Assembly (NCBI GenBank): GCA_016794525.1
Contig: JAEUJY010000151.1
Span: forward strand, 1-60,285
DNA from: Myxococcales bacterium
GTDB taxonomy: Bacteria > Myxococcota_A > Polyangia > Haliangiales > Haliangiaceae
DNA length: 60,285 nucleotides
Direction: 5' to 3'
Below, piece after piece: positions 8,903 through 18,158 of this stretch. The translations under genes and the position numbers were made by a program. The notes under the pieces were generated by a model. That model did no database searches. It saw only the letters and a list, made by a program, of their open reading frames with translations, and was not told the DNA's origin. Position 1 is the first letter of the stretch. Each line of letters begins with the position of its first letter.

Positions 8903-9601
8903 ATGCACCGCGCGTGGATCCCCGGGCTCGCGATCATCGGCTGGGCCAGCGGCGCGCGCGCCGACGCGGTGGTGACCGTCGCGGCCGCCGCCCACGTCGA
9001 GGTGTCGGCCCACGTCGACGTCGTCGTCAGCGGTGACGGCTCGGCGGTGGTCGCGCCCGAGGCCCCGCCGCCGCCGCCCCTGGTGCCTCCGGGCGATGCC
9101 GGCGGGCTGACCTTCGCCACCCCGCTGACCCGGCCGCACTGGGAGGGCGAGCTGGCGATGACCCTGCCGCTCGCGCTCGGCGACGTCGGCCTGCACGCGG
9201 CCATCGGCCGCCAGGTCGGCGCGTTCCGGGTGGCGGCCGAGTACACGCTGTCCGACGCCAGCACCGACGGCGGCGCCGGCCCGCTGATGGCGGTCCCGGT
9301 GGACTGCGGCCGGCAGCAGCGGCTCGGCGTGGCGCTGCGCTACCGGCTCGGCATCGGCCTGCCCGAGCTGGGCACCGGCCTGTACGTCGAGGCCGGCCTG
9401 GGCCGCAACACCGTCGCGTGGAAGACCCGCGGCACGACCCGCCACGACGACGTGCTGCTCGGCGTGGGCTTCGACATGCTCGGCGGCGGCGCGCGCACCG
9501 TCGGCCTCGACCTCGGCGCGCGGTTCACGCTGGCCGACACCGGCGGCGGCGACCGCGAAGCCACCGGGGTGATCGCGCTGGGGCTGCTGGTCGGCGGCTG
9601 A
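8903..9601 (+). CDS. Exported outer-membrane beta-barrel-like protein
   Basis: The 232-residue protein has a signal peptide (cleavage near ARA-DA), a Val/Pro-rich linker (PEAPPPPPLVPP), and alternating Gly/Ala/aromatic strands such as GLYVEAGLGRNTVAW and GVGFDMLGGGARTVGLDLGARFTL. These resemble small outer-membrane barrels. No specific family is recognised. Isolated gene on the plus strand. Confidence 0.55.
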   Translation: MHRAWIPGLAIIGWASGARADAVVTVAAAAHVEVSAHVDVVVSGDGSAVVAPEAPPPPPLVPPGDAGGLTFATPLTRPHWEGELAMTLPLALGDVGLHAAIGRQVGAFRVAAEYTLSDASTDGGAGPLMAVPVDCGRQQRLGVALRYRLGIGLPELGTGLYVEAGLGRNTVAWKTRGTTRHDDVLLGVGFDMLGGGARTVGLDLGARFTLADTGGGDREATGVIALGLLVGG

Positions 9602-9652
9602 AGCACGCTCGCGCTGGTCAGGCCACCGCGCCCCCGCGTAGCATGGCGCGCG

Positions 9653-10258
9653 ATGCGCACCGCCGAGCTGATCGCCGACCCCGCCACCGACATCGCCGCG
9701 ATCGCCCGCCACCTCGATGGGCTCGACGCGCGGGCCCGCGCCGCGGAGGTGCTGGGCCTCGATCGCGCGCGGCAGCGGACGCTGTTCGAGAAGGCGGCGG
9801 CCGCCGCGCCGATCGACCTGGCGCACTTCGTCGGCGACGCCGCCGCCGGGGTCGAGGTGATCCACGACGGCCGCAACACGCTGCCGCTGCCGGGCCCGCT
9901 GCGCGGCTTCCAGAAGCGGTTCTGCCGCCCCGCCGACGGCAGCGCGCGCCTGTTCGGCTACAACGAGGGCCCGACCCGGCGCGTCGTCGGGCCCGGCTAC
10001 TTCGTCGCGGTGCCGACCGCCGGCCGGCCGGCGTGGCAGGCCCGGGGCGCGATCGTCGTCGACTACTTCCAGATCCCCGACGGGCCGGTCGCCGCCGGCT
10101 GGCCGCCGGTGGTCGCCAACGACTGGCGGCTGCAGCGCCTCGTCTACCACCACACCCGCGACTTCATGCGCCGGGTGTCGCGCCACGTGTCGATCGGCGC
10201 CGCCTACAAGGAGGAGCGCCCGCTCGATCACTACTTCGTGCTGTGCCGGCAGGGGTGA
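9653..10258 (+). CDS. Conserved hypothetical protein
   Basis: A 201-residue soluble protein with a short helical start and a well-ordered core (GYNEGPTRRVVGPGYFVA, GAIVVDYFQIPDG, RLVYHHTRDFMRRVSRHV). It has no signal peptide or membrane segment. I recognise no family; the conserved-looking Tyr/Asn/Gly motif and His pairs would be compatible with an enzyme. Codon use is like its neighbours. Confidence 0.6.
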   Translation: MRTAELIADPATDIAAIARHLDGLDARARAAEVLGLDRARQRTLFEKAAAAAPIDLAHFVGDAAAGVEVIHDGRNTLPLPGPLRGFQKRFCRPADGSARLFGYNEGPTRRVVGPGYFVAVPTAGRPAWQARGAIVVDYFQIPDGPVAAGWPPVVANDWRLQRLVYHHTRDFMRRVSRHVSIGAAYKEERPLDHYFVLCRQG

Positions 10259-10291
10259 GATCCGGGCGCGCGGTCGTGCGTTGACGATCGG

Positions 10292-10756
10292 ATGCGCGCC
10301 GCCCTGTCCGCCTGCGTGGTGATCGTCGCGGCGACGCCGCACCACGCCGAGGCCGAGCGGACGGTGCGCTGGCGGCCGCAGCCGATGGCCGCCGCGTGCG
10401 GCGAGCAGCGCCACTTCGACGAGTGCAACCCGCGGTTCGAGGGCGCGCACGCGACGCTGGTCCGCTCGGTCGATGACGTCCACGCGGTGGCGCCGCGGTG
10501 CGACCTGGCCACCTGGCCGCGCGGGGCCGCGCTGGTCGCGGTCGACGTGCAGGCCCGCGGGGCGGTCCGGGTGCGGCGCGTCACCCGGCGGGGCGACGCG
10601 CTGACCGTCCACCTCGACGTCGGCCCGTCGTGCGACGCGGCGCCACCGCCGCTCGTCCACACGCGGCTGTGGCTGCGGGTGCCGGCCGGCGCCACGGCGG
10701 TGACGGTCGATCGCCGCGTCCGCCCCCCGCGGCCCCGGTGCTGGCGGCTGCCGTGA
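10292..10756 (+). CDS. Secreted hypothetical protein
   Basis: A 154-residue protein with a short signal peptide (MRAALSACVVIVAATPHHAEA) and five or six cysteines, two of them in CGEQRHFDECNPRFEG. No known domain is visible. It begins 33 bases after the previous gene and ends 33 bases before the radical SAM gene, so it could be co-transcribed with either. Confidence 0.5.
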   Translation: MRAALSACVVIVAATPHHAEAERTVRWRPQPMAAACGEQRHFDECNPRFEGAHATLVRSVDDVHAVAPRCDLATWPRGAALVAVDVQARGAVRVRRVTRRGDALTVHLDVGPSCDAAPPPLVHTRLWLRVPAGATAVTVDRRVRPPRPRCWRLP

Positions 10757-10789
10757 CCGACGGCGGGTGATACGGTGCGGGACCGTCCG

Positions 10790-12730
10790 ATGCGCCTGCT
10801 CCTGGTCACCCCGCCGATGACGCAGCTCAACACGCCGTACCCGGCGACGGCGTACCTGCGCGGCTTCCTGCTCCAGCACGCGGCGCGGCTCGACCTCGAG
10901 GTGGCCCAGGCCGATCCGGCGATCGAGCTGTTCTGCGCGCTGTTCTCGCGCGCCGGCCTGGCCGCGCTGGCCGAGCGCCTGGCCGCGCGGTTCGGCGGCG
11001 GCGGCGGCAAGCGGGCCCGGCGCGCGGCGGCGCTCGATCCGTCGATCGAGCACTTCCTCGCCGAGCGCGACCGCTACCTGGCCACCGTCGACGCGGCGGT
11101 GCGCTTCCTCCAGGGCCGCGATCCCTCGCTGGCGCTGCGCATCGCCGGCCGCGAGTGGCTGCCCGAGGGCCCGCGCTTCGCGGCGATCGACGAGGCGATG
11201 GCCGCCGAGCCCGGCGCCGATCCGCTGGCGTGGGCGTTCGGCGAGCTCGGCATCCACGATCGCGCCAAGTACCTGGCCAGCCTGTACGTCGACGACCTGG
11301 CCGACGTGATCGGCCGCGGCGAGGATCCGCACTTCGGGCTGTCGCGCTACGGCGAGAAGCTGGCGGCCAGCGCGCCCAGCTTCGACGGCCTGGCCGCGGC
11401 GCTGGCGGCGCCGGCGACCTTGGTCGACGAGCAGCTGGCGGCGATCACCCGGCGGCTGCTCGAGCAGCACGAGCCCGACGTGGTGGGCCTGACCGTGCCG
11501 TTCCCCGGCAACGTCTACGGCGCGCTGCGGATGGCCCAGACCGTGCGCGCGGCGGCGCCGGCCACCCGGATCGTGATCGGCGGCGGCTACGTCAACACCG
11601 AGCTGCGCGGCCTGCGCGATCCGCGGCTGTTCGCCCTGGTCGACTACGTGACGCTCGACGACGGCGAGGCGCCGATGCTGGCGCTGCTCGAGCACCTGCG
11701 CGATCCGGCGCGGCCGCTGTTGCGGACGTTCGTGCGCGACGGCGGCGAGGTCGCGTGGCGCACCACCGACGCGCTCCACGACGTCCCGGCGGCGCTGGCC
11801 GGCACGCCGAGCTACGCCGGCCTGCCGCTCGACAAGTACCTGTCGGTGGTCGAGCTGCTCAACCCGATGCACCGGCTGTGGTCCGACGGGCGGTGGAACA
11901 AGCTGACCGTGGCCCACGGCTGCTACTGGAAGAAGTGCAGCTTCTGCGACGTCACGCTCGACTACATCGGCCGCTACGATCCGGTGGCCGCCGATCTGCT
12001 GGTCGATCGGATCGAGGCGATCGTCGCCGAGACCGGGCAGACCGGGTTCCACCTCGTCGACGAGGCCGCGCCGCCGGCCGGGCTGCGGGCGCTGGCCGAG
12101 CGCCTCCTCGCGCGCGGCGTGACGATCACCTGGTGGGGCAACATCCGCTTCGAGAAGACGTTCACGCCCGAGCTGTGCCAGCTCCTGGCCCGGGCCGGTT
12201 GCGTCGCGGTGTCGGGCGGCCTCGAGGTCGCCTCGGATCGGCTGCTGGCGCTGATGAAGAAGGGCGTGACCGTCGAGCAGGTCGCGCGGGTCACGCGGGC
12301 GTTCACCGACGCCGGCGTGATGGTCCACGCCTACCTGATGTACGGCTTCCCGACCGAGACCGAGCAGGAGACGATCGACAGCCTCGAGCGGGTGCGGCAG
12401 CTGTTCGCCGCCGGCTGCGTGCAGTCGGCGTTCTGGCACCGCTTCGCCGCCACCACCCACAGCCCGATCGGCCAGCGCCCCGACCTGTTCGGCATCACGC
12501 TGCGTCGGGCCAAGGCGGTGACGTTCGCCGAGAACGAGGTCGGCTTCAGCGATCCCACCGGCGTCGATCACGATCGGCTCGGCGTCGGGCTGCGCAAGGC
12601 GCTCTACAACTACATGCACGGCCTCGGCCTCGACGTCGACGTGCGGCGCTGGTTCGACGACGGCAGCAAGCGCAAGGTGCCGGCGGCGCGGGTGCCGGTC
12701 GACCTGGTCGAGCGCGCGCTGCGCGGCTGA
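10790..12730 (+). CDS. B12-binding-domain radical SAM protein
   Basis: This 646-residue protein combines a B12-binding-like N-terminal half (VVGLTVPFPGNVYGALRMAQ...RIVIGGGYVNTELRGL) with a radical SAM domain carrying the cluster motif CYWKKCSFC near residue 380. The spacing is Cys-x4-Cys-x2-Cys, a variant seen in some B12-type radical SAM enzymes. Later motifs are WWGNIRFEK, SGGLEVASDRLL and HAYLMYGFPTETEQET. Substrate unknown. ATG 10790 is preferred over GTG 10775, placing MRLLLVTPPM at the N-terminus, as usual for this class. A methyltransferase gene follows after 38 bases. Confidence 0.82.
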   Translation: MRLLLVTPPMTQLNTPYPATAYLRGFLLQHAARLDLEVAQADPAIELFCALFSRAGLAALAERLAARFGGGGGKRARRAAALDPSIEHFLAERDRYLATVDAAVRFLQGRDPSLALRIAGREWLPEGPRFAAIDEAMAAEPGADPLAWAFGELGIHDRAKYLASLYVDDLADVIGRGEDPHFGLSRYGEKLAASAPSFDGLAAALAAPATLVDEQLAAITRRLLEQHEPDVVGLTVPFPGNVYGALRMAQTVRAAAPATRIVIGGGYVNTELRGLRDPRLFALVDYVTLDDGEAPMLALLEHLRDPARPLLRTFVRDGGEVAWRTTDALHDVPAALAGTPSYAGLPLDKYLSVVELLNPMHRLWSDGRWNKLTVAHGCYWKKCSFCDVTLDYIGRYDPVAADLLVDRIEAIVAETGQTGFHLVDEAAPPAGLRALAERLLARGVTITWWGNIRFEKTFTPELCQLLARAGCVAVSGGLEVASDRLLALMKKGVTVEQVARVTRAFTDAGVMVHAYLMYGFPTETEQETIDSLERVRQLFAAGCVQSAFWHRFAATTHSPIGQRPDLFGITLRRAKAVTFAENEVGFSDPTGVDHDRLGVGLRKALYNYMHGLGLDVDVRRWFDDGSKRKVPAARVPVDLVERALRG

Positions 12731-12768
12731 GCGAGCCGCGCGGCGATCGCCGTGTCAGGCTGCCCGCC

Positions 12769-13452
12769 ATGTCCGCGCCCGCCGCCTACTCGCACTTCGG
12801 CATCGAGGTCGCCGCCTACGACGCGACGATCGTCCGCTACATCCCGCACTACCGCGAGCTGCTCGACACGATCGCCGGCTGGCTGGTCGGCCACGTCCCC
12901 GAGGGCGGGCTGGTGATCGACCTCGGCGCCGGCACCGGCGCGCTGGCGGCGACGGTCGCGGCCGCGCTGCCGACCGCGACGCTCGAGCTGGTCGACGCCG
13001 ACGCCGGCATGCTGGCGGCGGCGCGGACCCGGCTGGGCGACGCCGCGCGGGTGCGCACCCGGCAGGCCGACTTCGCCGAGCCGCTGCCGCCGTGCGCCGC
13101 GGTGGTGGCGTCGCTGGCGCTGCACCACGTCGCCGAGCCCGCGGCCAAGCAGGCGCTGTACGCGGCGATCCACGCGGCGCTGGCGCCGGGCGGGGTGCTG
13201 CTGATCGGCGACTGCGTGCTCCACGATCGCGGCCCCGGCGAGGCGCGGGTGCGCGCGGCGTGGGCGGCCCACATGCAGGCCCACGGCATGACCGCCGCCG
13301 AGGCCGCCGAGGCGTTCGCGCGCTGGGACGCCGAGGATCACTACCTGCCGCTGGCCACCGAGCTCGACCTGCTGGCGGCGGCCGGGTTCGCGCGCCCCGA
13401 CGTGTACTGGCGGCGCGGCCCGTGCGCGGTCTACGGCGGCTTCCGCGAGTAG
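12769..13452 (+). CDS. Class I SAM-dependent methyltransferase
   Basis: A 227-residue Rossmann-type methyltransferase. Motif I is VIDLGAGTGALAATVAAALP, the acidic end of strand 2 is LELVDADAGML, and later LALHHVAEPAAKQALYAAIHAALAPGGVLLIGD matches motifs IV-V. The acceptor is unknown. It lies 38 bases downstream of the radical SAM gene on the same strand, which suggests one transcript and possibly one pathway. The ATG at 12769 directly precedes the conserved start of the domain. Confidence 0.82.
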   Translation: MSAPAAYSHFGIEVAAYDATIVRYIPHYRELLDTIAGWLVGHVPEGGLVIDLGAGTGALAATVAAALPTATLELVDADAGMLAAARTRLGDAARVRTRQADFAEPLPPCAAVVASLALHHVAEPAAKQALYAAIHAALAPGGVLLIGDCVLHDRGPGEARVRAAWAAHMQAHGMTAAEAAEAFARWDAEDHYLPLATELDLLAAAGFARPDVYWRRGPCAVYGGFRE

Positions 13453-13467
13453 CGCGGCGGCGCGGGC

Positions 13468-14259
13468 TCAGCCGGGGATCAGCACGATCACGCGGCTGTC
13501 GACGTTGAGGATCTGCCCGCCGGCGTGGCGGGCTACCGGCGCGTCCCAGTGGACGTGGCCGCACACCGTCAGCGGCACCCGCGCGCGCTCGATCACGTCG
13601 CGGATCAGCGGGTGGCCGGGCTGGGCGTCGGCGTCCTCGCCGTGGGGGCCCTCGTGCAGGAGCAGCAGCGCGACGTCGCTGCTCGCCACCACCTCGATCC
13701 GCTCGAGCTGATCGTCCTCGCCGCGGCGCCCGCGCTTGTCGGGGTTGCCGGCGATCAGCCCGACGCCGCCGATCCGCAGCCCGCCGCAGTCGACGACGTC
13801 GGTGTCGAGCAGGTGGACGTGGGCGGCCCGCCGCACCGCCGCGACGTCGTCGTGGTTGCCGGCCACGCCCGCGACCCAGGCGAAGCTGTCGGCGAACCCG
13901 GCCCACACCGCCGCGACGTCGCCGTGGCCACCGCGCTTGTTGGCCGCCGGCACGCTGTACAGATCGCCGGCCAGGACGACGCCGGTGTGATCGGCCGCCG
14001 GCAGCTCGCCGTCGAACGCCAGCTCGGCCAGCAGGTCGGCCACCGCGACGCCGAGCAGGATCGACTCGCGCGTGCGGGGCTCGATCACGACGCCCTGCAG
14101 ATCGCTGGTGGCGATCACCGCGTCGAGATCGGGCGGCAGGCCGCGCACCCGGGCGCGCTCGACGTGGAGCAGCCGCCGCTCGGTGCCGCCGCCGCGCGCG
14201 GCGTTGAGGTAGGGCAGCGTCGCGACCGGGGCGTCGTCGACGTCGACGATCTCGATCAC
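13468..14259 (-). CDS. Calcineurin-like metallophosphoesterase
   Basis: The 263-residue protein carries the dimetal phosphoesterase signature in order: VVLAGDLYS, a Gly-rich segment, VAGNHDD, LLLHEGPHG and VCGHVHWD. The usual first D-x-H motif is replaced by a non-standard N-terminus (DAVIATSDLQG), so metal-ligand 1 is uncertain. Its GTG start at 14259 overlaps the TGA of the upstream membrane-protein gene, so translation is probably coupled. Substrate unknown. Confidence 0.78.
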   Translation of the reverse strand: MIEIVDVDDAPVATLPYLNAARGGGTERRLLHVERARVRGLPPDLDAVIATSDLQGVVIEPRTRESILLGVAVADLLAELAFDGELPAADHTGVVLAGDLYSVPAANKRGGHGDVAAVWAGFADSFAWVAGVAGNHDDVAAVRRAAHVHLLDTDVVDCGGLRIGGVGLIAGNPDKRGRRGEDDQLERIEVVASSDVALLLLHEGPHGEDADAQPGHPLIRDVIERARVPLTVCGHVHWDAPVARHAGGQILNVDSRVIVLIPG

Positions 14260-14921
14260 GGCGGCGCCGTCGCCGCCGCGGCCAGCCGGGCCCGGGCGCG
14301 CAGGTACTCGACCAGCATCACGCCGACCGCGATCGAGCCGGCGATCGCCGCCAGCGGCATCATGTACGCCCCGCCGCGCAGCGCGAACAGCGACGCGCCG
14401 ATCTCGGAGTTGGCCTCGGTCGCGACCCGCGCCAGCACGAGGTGCACCGCGACCGCGGCCAGCGTCGTGACCGTCGACGCCACCGCCGCGGCGGCGACGC
14501 GCACCCGGCGGCTGCCGACGTGGGCGCCGTAGACCAGCGCGATCGTCAGCACGTTGAGGCCGATCAGCGACCACATCACCGCGACGATGATCGCGCCGAC
14601 CGTCTCGATGTCCTCGTCCTTGAGCGCGTCGAGCGTGGCCATCGCGTCCTGGGCGTCGACGACGCCGTCGCGGATCCGGCCGCCGCGCAGCTTGTCGGCC
14701 AGCTTGTCGAGCGCCTTGGCGCCGACCTTGCGCGCCATGCTGCCGCGGTACTTGTGCAAGAAGTCCTTGGCCGCGTCCTTGCGCGCGCCGAGGTCGTACA
14801 GCGACGCGGCCCGGGTGTGGGTCGACACCGGCGTGCGCACCGAGACCTGGCCGGCCGGCATGAAGATCCCGACGACGCAGAGGCAGGCACAGAGGATCGC
14901 GGCGCGCACGGCGAGCTGCAC
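14256..14921 (-). CDS. Membrane protein of unknown function
   Basis: A 221-residue protein with one N-terminal and three C-terminal hydrophobic segments. Between them lies a basic, helical, non-membrane region (DFLHKYRGSMARKVGAKALDKLADKLRGGRIRD). The frame extends upstream to 15074, but that extension is low-complexity and overlaps the divergent dehalogenase. GTG 14921, just before the first hydrophobic helix, is the likely start. It is coupled to the metallophosphoesterase downstream. Confidence 0.6.
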   Translation of the reverse strand: MQLAVRAAILCACLCVVGIFMPAGQVSVRTPVSTHTRAASLYDLGARKDAAKDFLHKYRGSMARKVGAKALDKLADKLRGGRIRDGVVDAQDAMATLDALKDEDIETVGAIIVAVMWSLIGLNVLTIALVYGAHVGSRRVRVAAAAVASTVTTLAAVAVHLVLARVATEANSEIGASLFALRGGAYMMPLAAIAGSIAVGVMLVEYLRARARLAAAATAPP

Positions 14922-15057
14922 CGCCGCATGGTGCGATTGGGGCCTGGGATGGTCAAGGCGGTCGATGAGGTGGGATGCATCGGCCGCGCGCGCGATCGAT
15001 GTGGCCGATCCCGGGCCCCACGCCTGGCGCCGAGGCAAGGGCGGTATGCTGGGTGCC

Positions 15058-15990
15058 ATGGATCGCCTGCGCACCCCCGACGACCGCTTCGCCGATCTGC
15101 CGGACTTCGCCTACGCCCCGCGCTACGTCGAGGTGGCCGCGGGCGACGGCAGCGCGCCGCTGCGGATGGCCTACGTCGACGAGGGGCCGCGCGACGCGCC
15201 GGTGGTGTTGATGCTGCACGGCGAGCCGTCGTGGTCGTTCCTGTACCGCCACGTCATCCGCGCCTGCGTCGCGGCCGGGCTGCGCGCGGTGGCGCCCGAT
15301 CTGATCGGCTTCGGCCGCTCGGACAAGCCGACCGCGCGCGCCGACTACAGCTACGCCGCGCACATGGGGTGGCTGCGCGGGTTCGTCGACGCCGCCGGGC
15401 TGCGCGCGATCACGCTGCTCTGCCAGGACTGGGGCGGGCTGCTCGGGCTGCGGCTGGTCGGCGAGGCGCCGGGACGCTTCGCGCGCGTGGTCGCGGCCAA
15501 CACGTTCTTGCCGACCGGGGACGTCAAGCCGCCCGACGCGTTCTTCGCGTGGCGCCAGTTCTCGCAGACCGTGCCGGAGTTCCCGACCAGCCGGATCGTC
15601 GGCGGCGCGGTGGCGCGCGGGCTGGCGCCGGCGGTGGCCGCCGCCTACGACGCGCCGTTCCCCGACGAGTCGTACAAGGCCGGGGCCCGGCAGTTCCCGA
15701 CGCTGGTGCCGGCGACCCCCGACGATCCCGCCAGCGAGGCCAACCGCGCGGCGTGGCGCGGCCTCGAGGCGTTCACCCGGCCGTTCGTCACCGCGTTCGG
15801 CGACAGCGATCCGATCACCCGCGGCGGCGATCGCGCCCTGCAGGCGCGGATCCCCGGCGCCGCCGGCCAGCCGCACACGACGCTGGCAAAGGCCGGCCAC
15901 TTCCTGCAGGAAGACGTCGGGCCCGAGCTGGCGCAGGTGGTGATCGCGCTGATCGCCGCCACGCCCGACGCCGCGGCTGGGCTGCCGTAG
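15058..15990 (+). CDS. Haloalkane dehalogenase, HLD-I type
   Basis: Alpha/beta-hydrolase that hydrolyses carbon-halogen bonds. The protein is 310 residues. HGEPSWSFLYR is the oxyanion region, and LCQDWGGLLG puts the nucleophile at Asp124 and the halide-binding Trp at 125. These match the length and numbering I recall for Xanthobacter DhlA. FGDSDPIT supplies the acid candidate and KAGHFLQED the catalytic His281. The HLD-I subfamily is therefore likely, though natural substrates of such homologues are often unknown. The gene is divergent from the membrane protein and stands alone. Confidence 0.85.
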   Translation: MDRLRTPDDRFADLPDFAYAPRYVEVAAGDGSAPLRMAYVDEGPRDAPVVLMLHGEPSWSFLYRHVIRACVAAGLRAVAPDLIGFGRSDKPTARADYSYAAHMGWLRGFVDAAGLRAITLLCQDWGGLLGLRLVGEAPGRFARVVAANTFLPTGDVKPPDAFFAWRQFSQTVPEFPTSRIVGGAVARGLAPAVAAAYDAPFPDESYKAGARQFPTLVPATPDDPASEANRAAWRGLEAFTRPFVTAFGDSDPITRGGDRALQARIPGAAGQPHTTLAKAGHFLQEDVGPELAQVVIALIAATPDAAAGLP

Positions 15991-16224
15991 CGCGCGTCAC
16001 GGCGCGCGGGTTGGCATCGTCCGATCGTGACCGGCCGGCTGTGGCGAGATCGCGACATCGCTGTCCGGCACCTGACACAACGCGCGCCCGCGAGAGCGCG
16101 ATTCACGGCGCGTGGCGCGTGGTTAGCGCCGCGCCGCGGCGGTGGCACGGGGGGTGCTCAAGGGGTCGGCACGCTGGCTCGCAACCGTGTGAACCAGCGT
16201 TCCCACCTTCTCTTGGAGCCTCCC

Positions 16225-17037
16225 ATGACCCGCACCCTCTCCCCTCGCTTCTTCTTCACCGCCGCGTTGTCGACCTCGCTGCTCGCCGCTGCATGCGGTG
16301 GAGACGATCACTCGACCGCGAAATTCACCGGCGCCGATGACGCCCACCTCGATCGCGCGCTGACGGCGATGTCCGGCGGCGACCTCGGCTCGGTGTTCCT
16401 CGTCGGCGCGTTCGTGGCCGGCACCACCCAGCCCGGCTGCCCGTCGTTCGCCTACGCCAACAACGTCACCACCGTGACCGGCGGCGGCTGCGTCAACGAG
16501 GACGGCGTCAAGCTCGAGGGCAAGTTCGTCATCACCAACATGCAGGGCCTCTTCCAGGAGGTCCCCGAGTACGACGCGACCAAGCCGAGCGTGGTCGAGG
16601 CCCAGGACTGGAAGGCGACCGCGCCCGACGGCACCTACGAGGGGATCGACGGCACGGTGACGATGACCCCGTCCGCCAGCGGCGGCGTGATCACCGGCGC
16701 GGTCGAGGCGCGGATCGACGGCATCGACACCCACACCGACGCTGGCTGGTCGTGCGACGCGACCGACCTGTGCAGCTACGCCGAGGACAGCTGGATGGAC
16801 GTCGACGGTCTGGGCGCGGCGACGCTGAGCGGCCAGTTCCGCTTCGACGATCCGCGCACCGGCTCGATCGTCGCGACCGGCGCCGAGATCCTGACGCTCG
16901 ACGTCGCCGCCTCGACCGAGGACTGCCGCGCCTACCGGATCGGCACCGGCGCCGTGCAGATGCGCTGCGAGCCGACCGACGGCAACGCCAAGCGCGCGGG
17001 CCAGGACAACGTCTGGCTGCGCCAGCTCGGCAAGTGA
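16225..17037 (+). CDS. Lipoprotein of unknown function
   Basis: A 270-residue lipoprotein: MTRTLSPRFFFTAALSTSLLAAACGGDD gives a clear lipobox. The mature part has six cysteines and Gly/Thr-rich beta-type sequence (FVAGTTQPGCPSF, GAVEARIDGIDTHTDAGWSC, STEDCRAYRIGTGAVQMRC). No family is recognised. A GGAG seven bases before the ATG supports this start rather than any in the upstream frame extension. Confidence 0.65.
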   Translation: MTRTLSPRFFFTAALSTSLLAAACGGDDHSTAKFTGADDAHLDRALTAMSGGDLGSVFLVGAFVAGTTQPGCPSFAYANNVTTVTGGGCVNEDGVKLEGKFVITNMQGLFQEVPEYDATKPSVVEAQDWKATAPDGTYEGIDGTVTMTPSASGGVITGAVEARIDGIDTHTDAGWSCDATDLCSYAEDSWMDVDGLGAATLSGQFRFDDPRTGSIVATGAEILTLDVAASTEDCRAYRIGTGAVQMRCEPTDGNAKRAGQDNVWLRQLGK

Positions 17038-17162
17038 TCGCCGCGGCGCCCGGATCCGGGCGCCGATGTCGCGATCGCGGCGCCGGCGGCGAACCCGCCG
17101 CGCGCAAGTGAGCGCAGGTGGCGGCGGGCGGCGCTGGCGCGGGCGGTGCAATCGCGGCGGGG

Positions 17163-18074
17163 ATGGCTCCCTGGACCTCCGCGCCGCTGGCGCTGCTGGC
17201 GCTCGCCGCCGTCGCCGCGCCCGCGGTGGCCGACACCTGCGTCGAGCCCGCGGTGGCCCGCGCCACCGGCGGGCGGCCGTGCGGCGCCGTCAGCGCCAGC
17301 ATGGGGCGAGCCGAGCTGTGGCGGGCGCCCGGGTTCACCGACCTGCGCGTCTCGCTGGTGCGGATCGGGCTCTACGACAACGACGCCGCCCGCCTGGCCA
17401 CCAGCTTCGAGCTCGGGAGCTGGGAGGCGATCGGCGACGACGACGACGGCTTGCAGAAGCCGGCCGAGCTCGGCGATCGGATGGCGTTGCACGTGCTGGC
17501 GCTGCGGCGGCAGCTCGACCGCGACGCCTGGGGCGCCTACGTCGCGGCCGATCTGCTGAGCCACTGGTTCGGCGGGCTGCGCGCGGTGACGCCGCGGCTG
17601 GGCGCGCGGCTCGGCCACATGGACGGCGCGGCGCTGGTGGTCGAGGCGCGGCTGGCCGGTGCGTTCGCGATCGGCGACTACGACCGCTGGTCGCTGACCC
17701 GCGACCTCGACGTCGGCGCCCGGGCGTTCGCCAGCGTGAGCCGGCGCTGGCGGCTCGAGGCGCGCGGCCGCTACCGCGACCTCACCGCCACCGACGGCTA
17801 CCAGCTGCGCGACGTCACCGGCGCGATCGGCGTCGGCGTCGAGGCCAGCCCGCCCGGCCCGCGCTCGCTGCCGCGCGACGATCGCTGGCGGGTGGTGACG
17901 CTGTTCGTCGGCGTCGCGGCGCGGCGGGCCAGCGAGGTCACGCCGGGCGCGTCGGGCACGCTCGGCGCGCCGCCCGCGATCGCGCGTGAGACGACCCGGG
18001 CCGACGCGCCGTGGCAGGTGCTGCTGTGGCTCGACCTCGACACGACGATCGATAGCGATCGTCGGGTGTGGTAG
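17163..18074 (+). CDS. Exported protein, possible outer-membrane beta-barrel
   Basis: A 303-residue protein with a signal peptide cleaved near AVA-DTC. Alternating aromatic and small residues in the second half (LGARLGHMDGAALVVEARLAG, YDRWSLTRDLDVGARAFASVSRRWRLEARGRYRD) suggest membrane-spanning strands. The ATG at 17163 gives the shortest, cleanest signal peptide. Function unknown; isolated on the plus strand. Confidence 0.55.
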   Translation: MAPWTSAPLALLALAAVAAPAVADTCVEPAVARATGGRPCGAVSASMGRAELWRAPGFTDLRVSLVRIGLYDNDAARLATSFELGSWEAIGDDDDGLQKPAELGDRMALHVLALRRQLDRDAWGAYVAADLLSHWFGGLRAVTPRLGARLGHMDGAALVVEARLAGAFAIGDYDRWSLTRDLDVGARAFASVSRRWRLEARGRYRDLTATDGYQLRDVTGAIGVGVEASPPGPRSLPRDDRWRVVTLFVGVAARRASEVTPGASGTLGAPPAIARETTRADAPWQVLLWLDLDTTIDSDRRVW

Positions 18075-18158
18075 CGTCGAGGACTGCGCGGGCGGCGAAA
18101 GCCGAAGAAAGGACCGACGGCGTGCGTCGCGTCGCGACCGCGAAGGAAGGTGCGGCCC

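Noticed and set aside
8051-12619. Very long minus-strand frame opposite the XRE, radical SAM and other genes
   Set aside because: Composition is Arg/His/Gly-rich without any domain, and the plus-strand genes have clear families.
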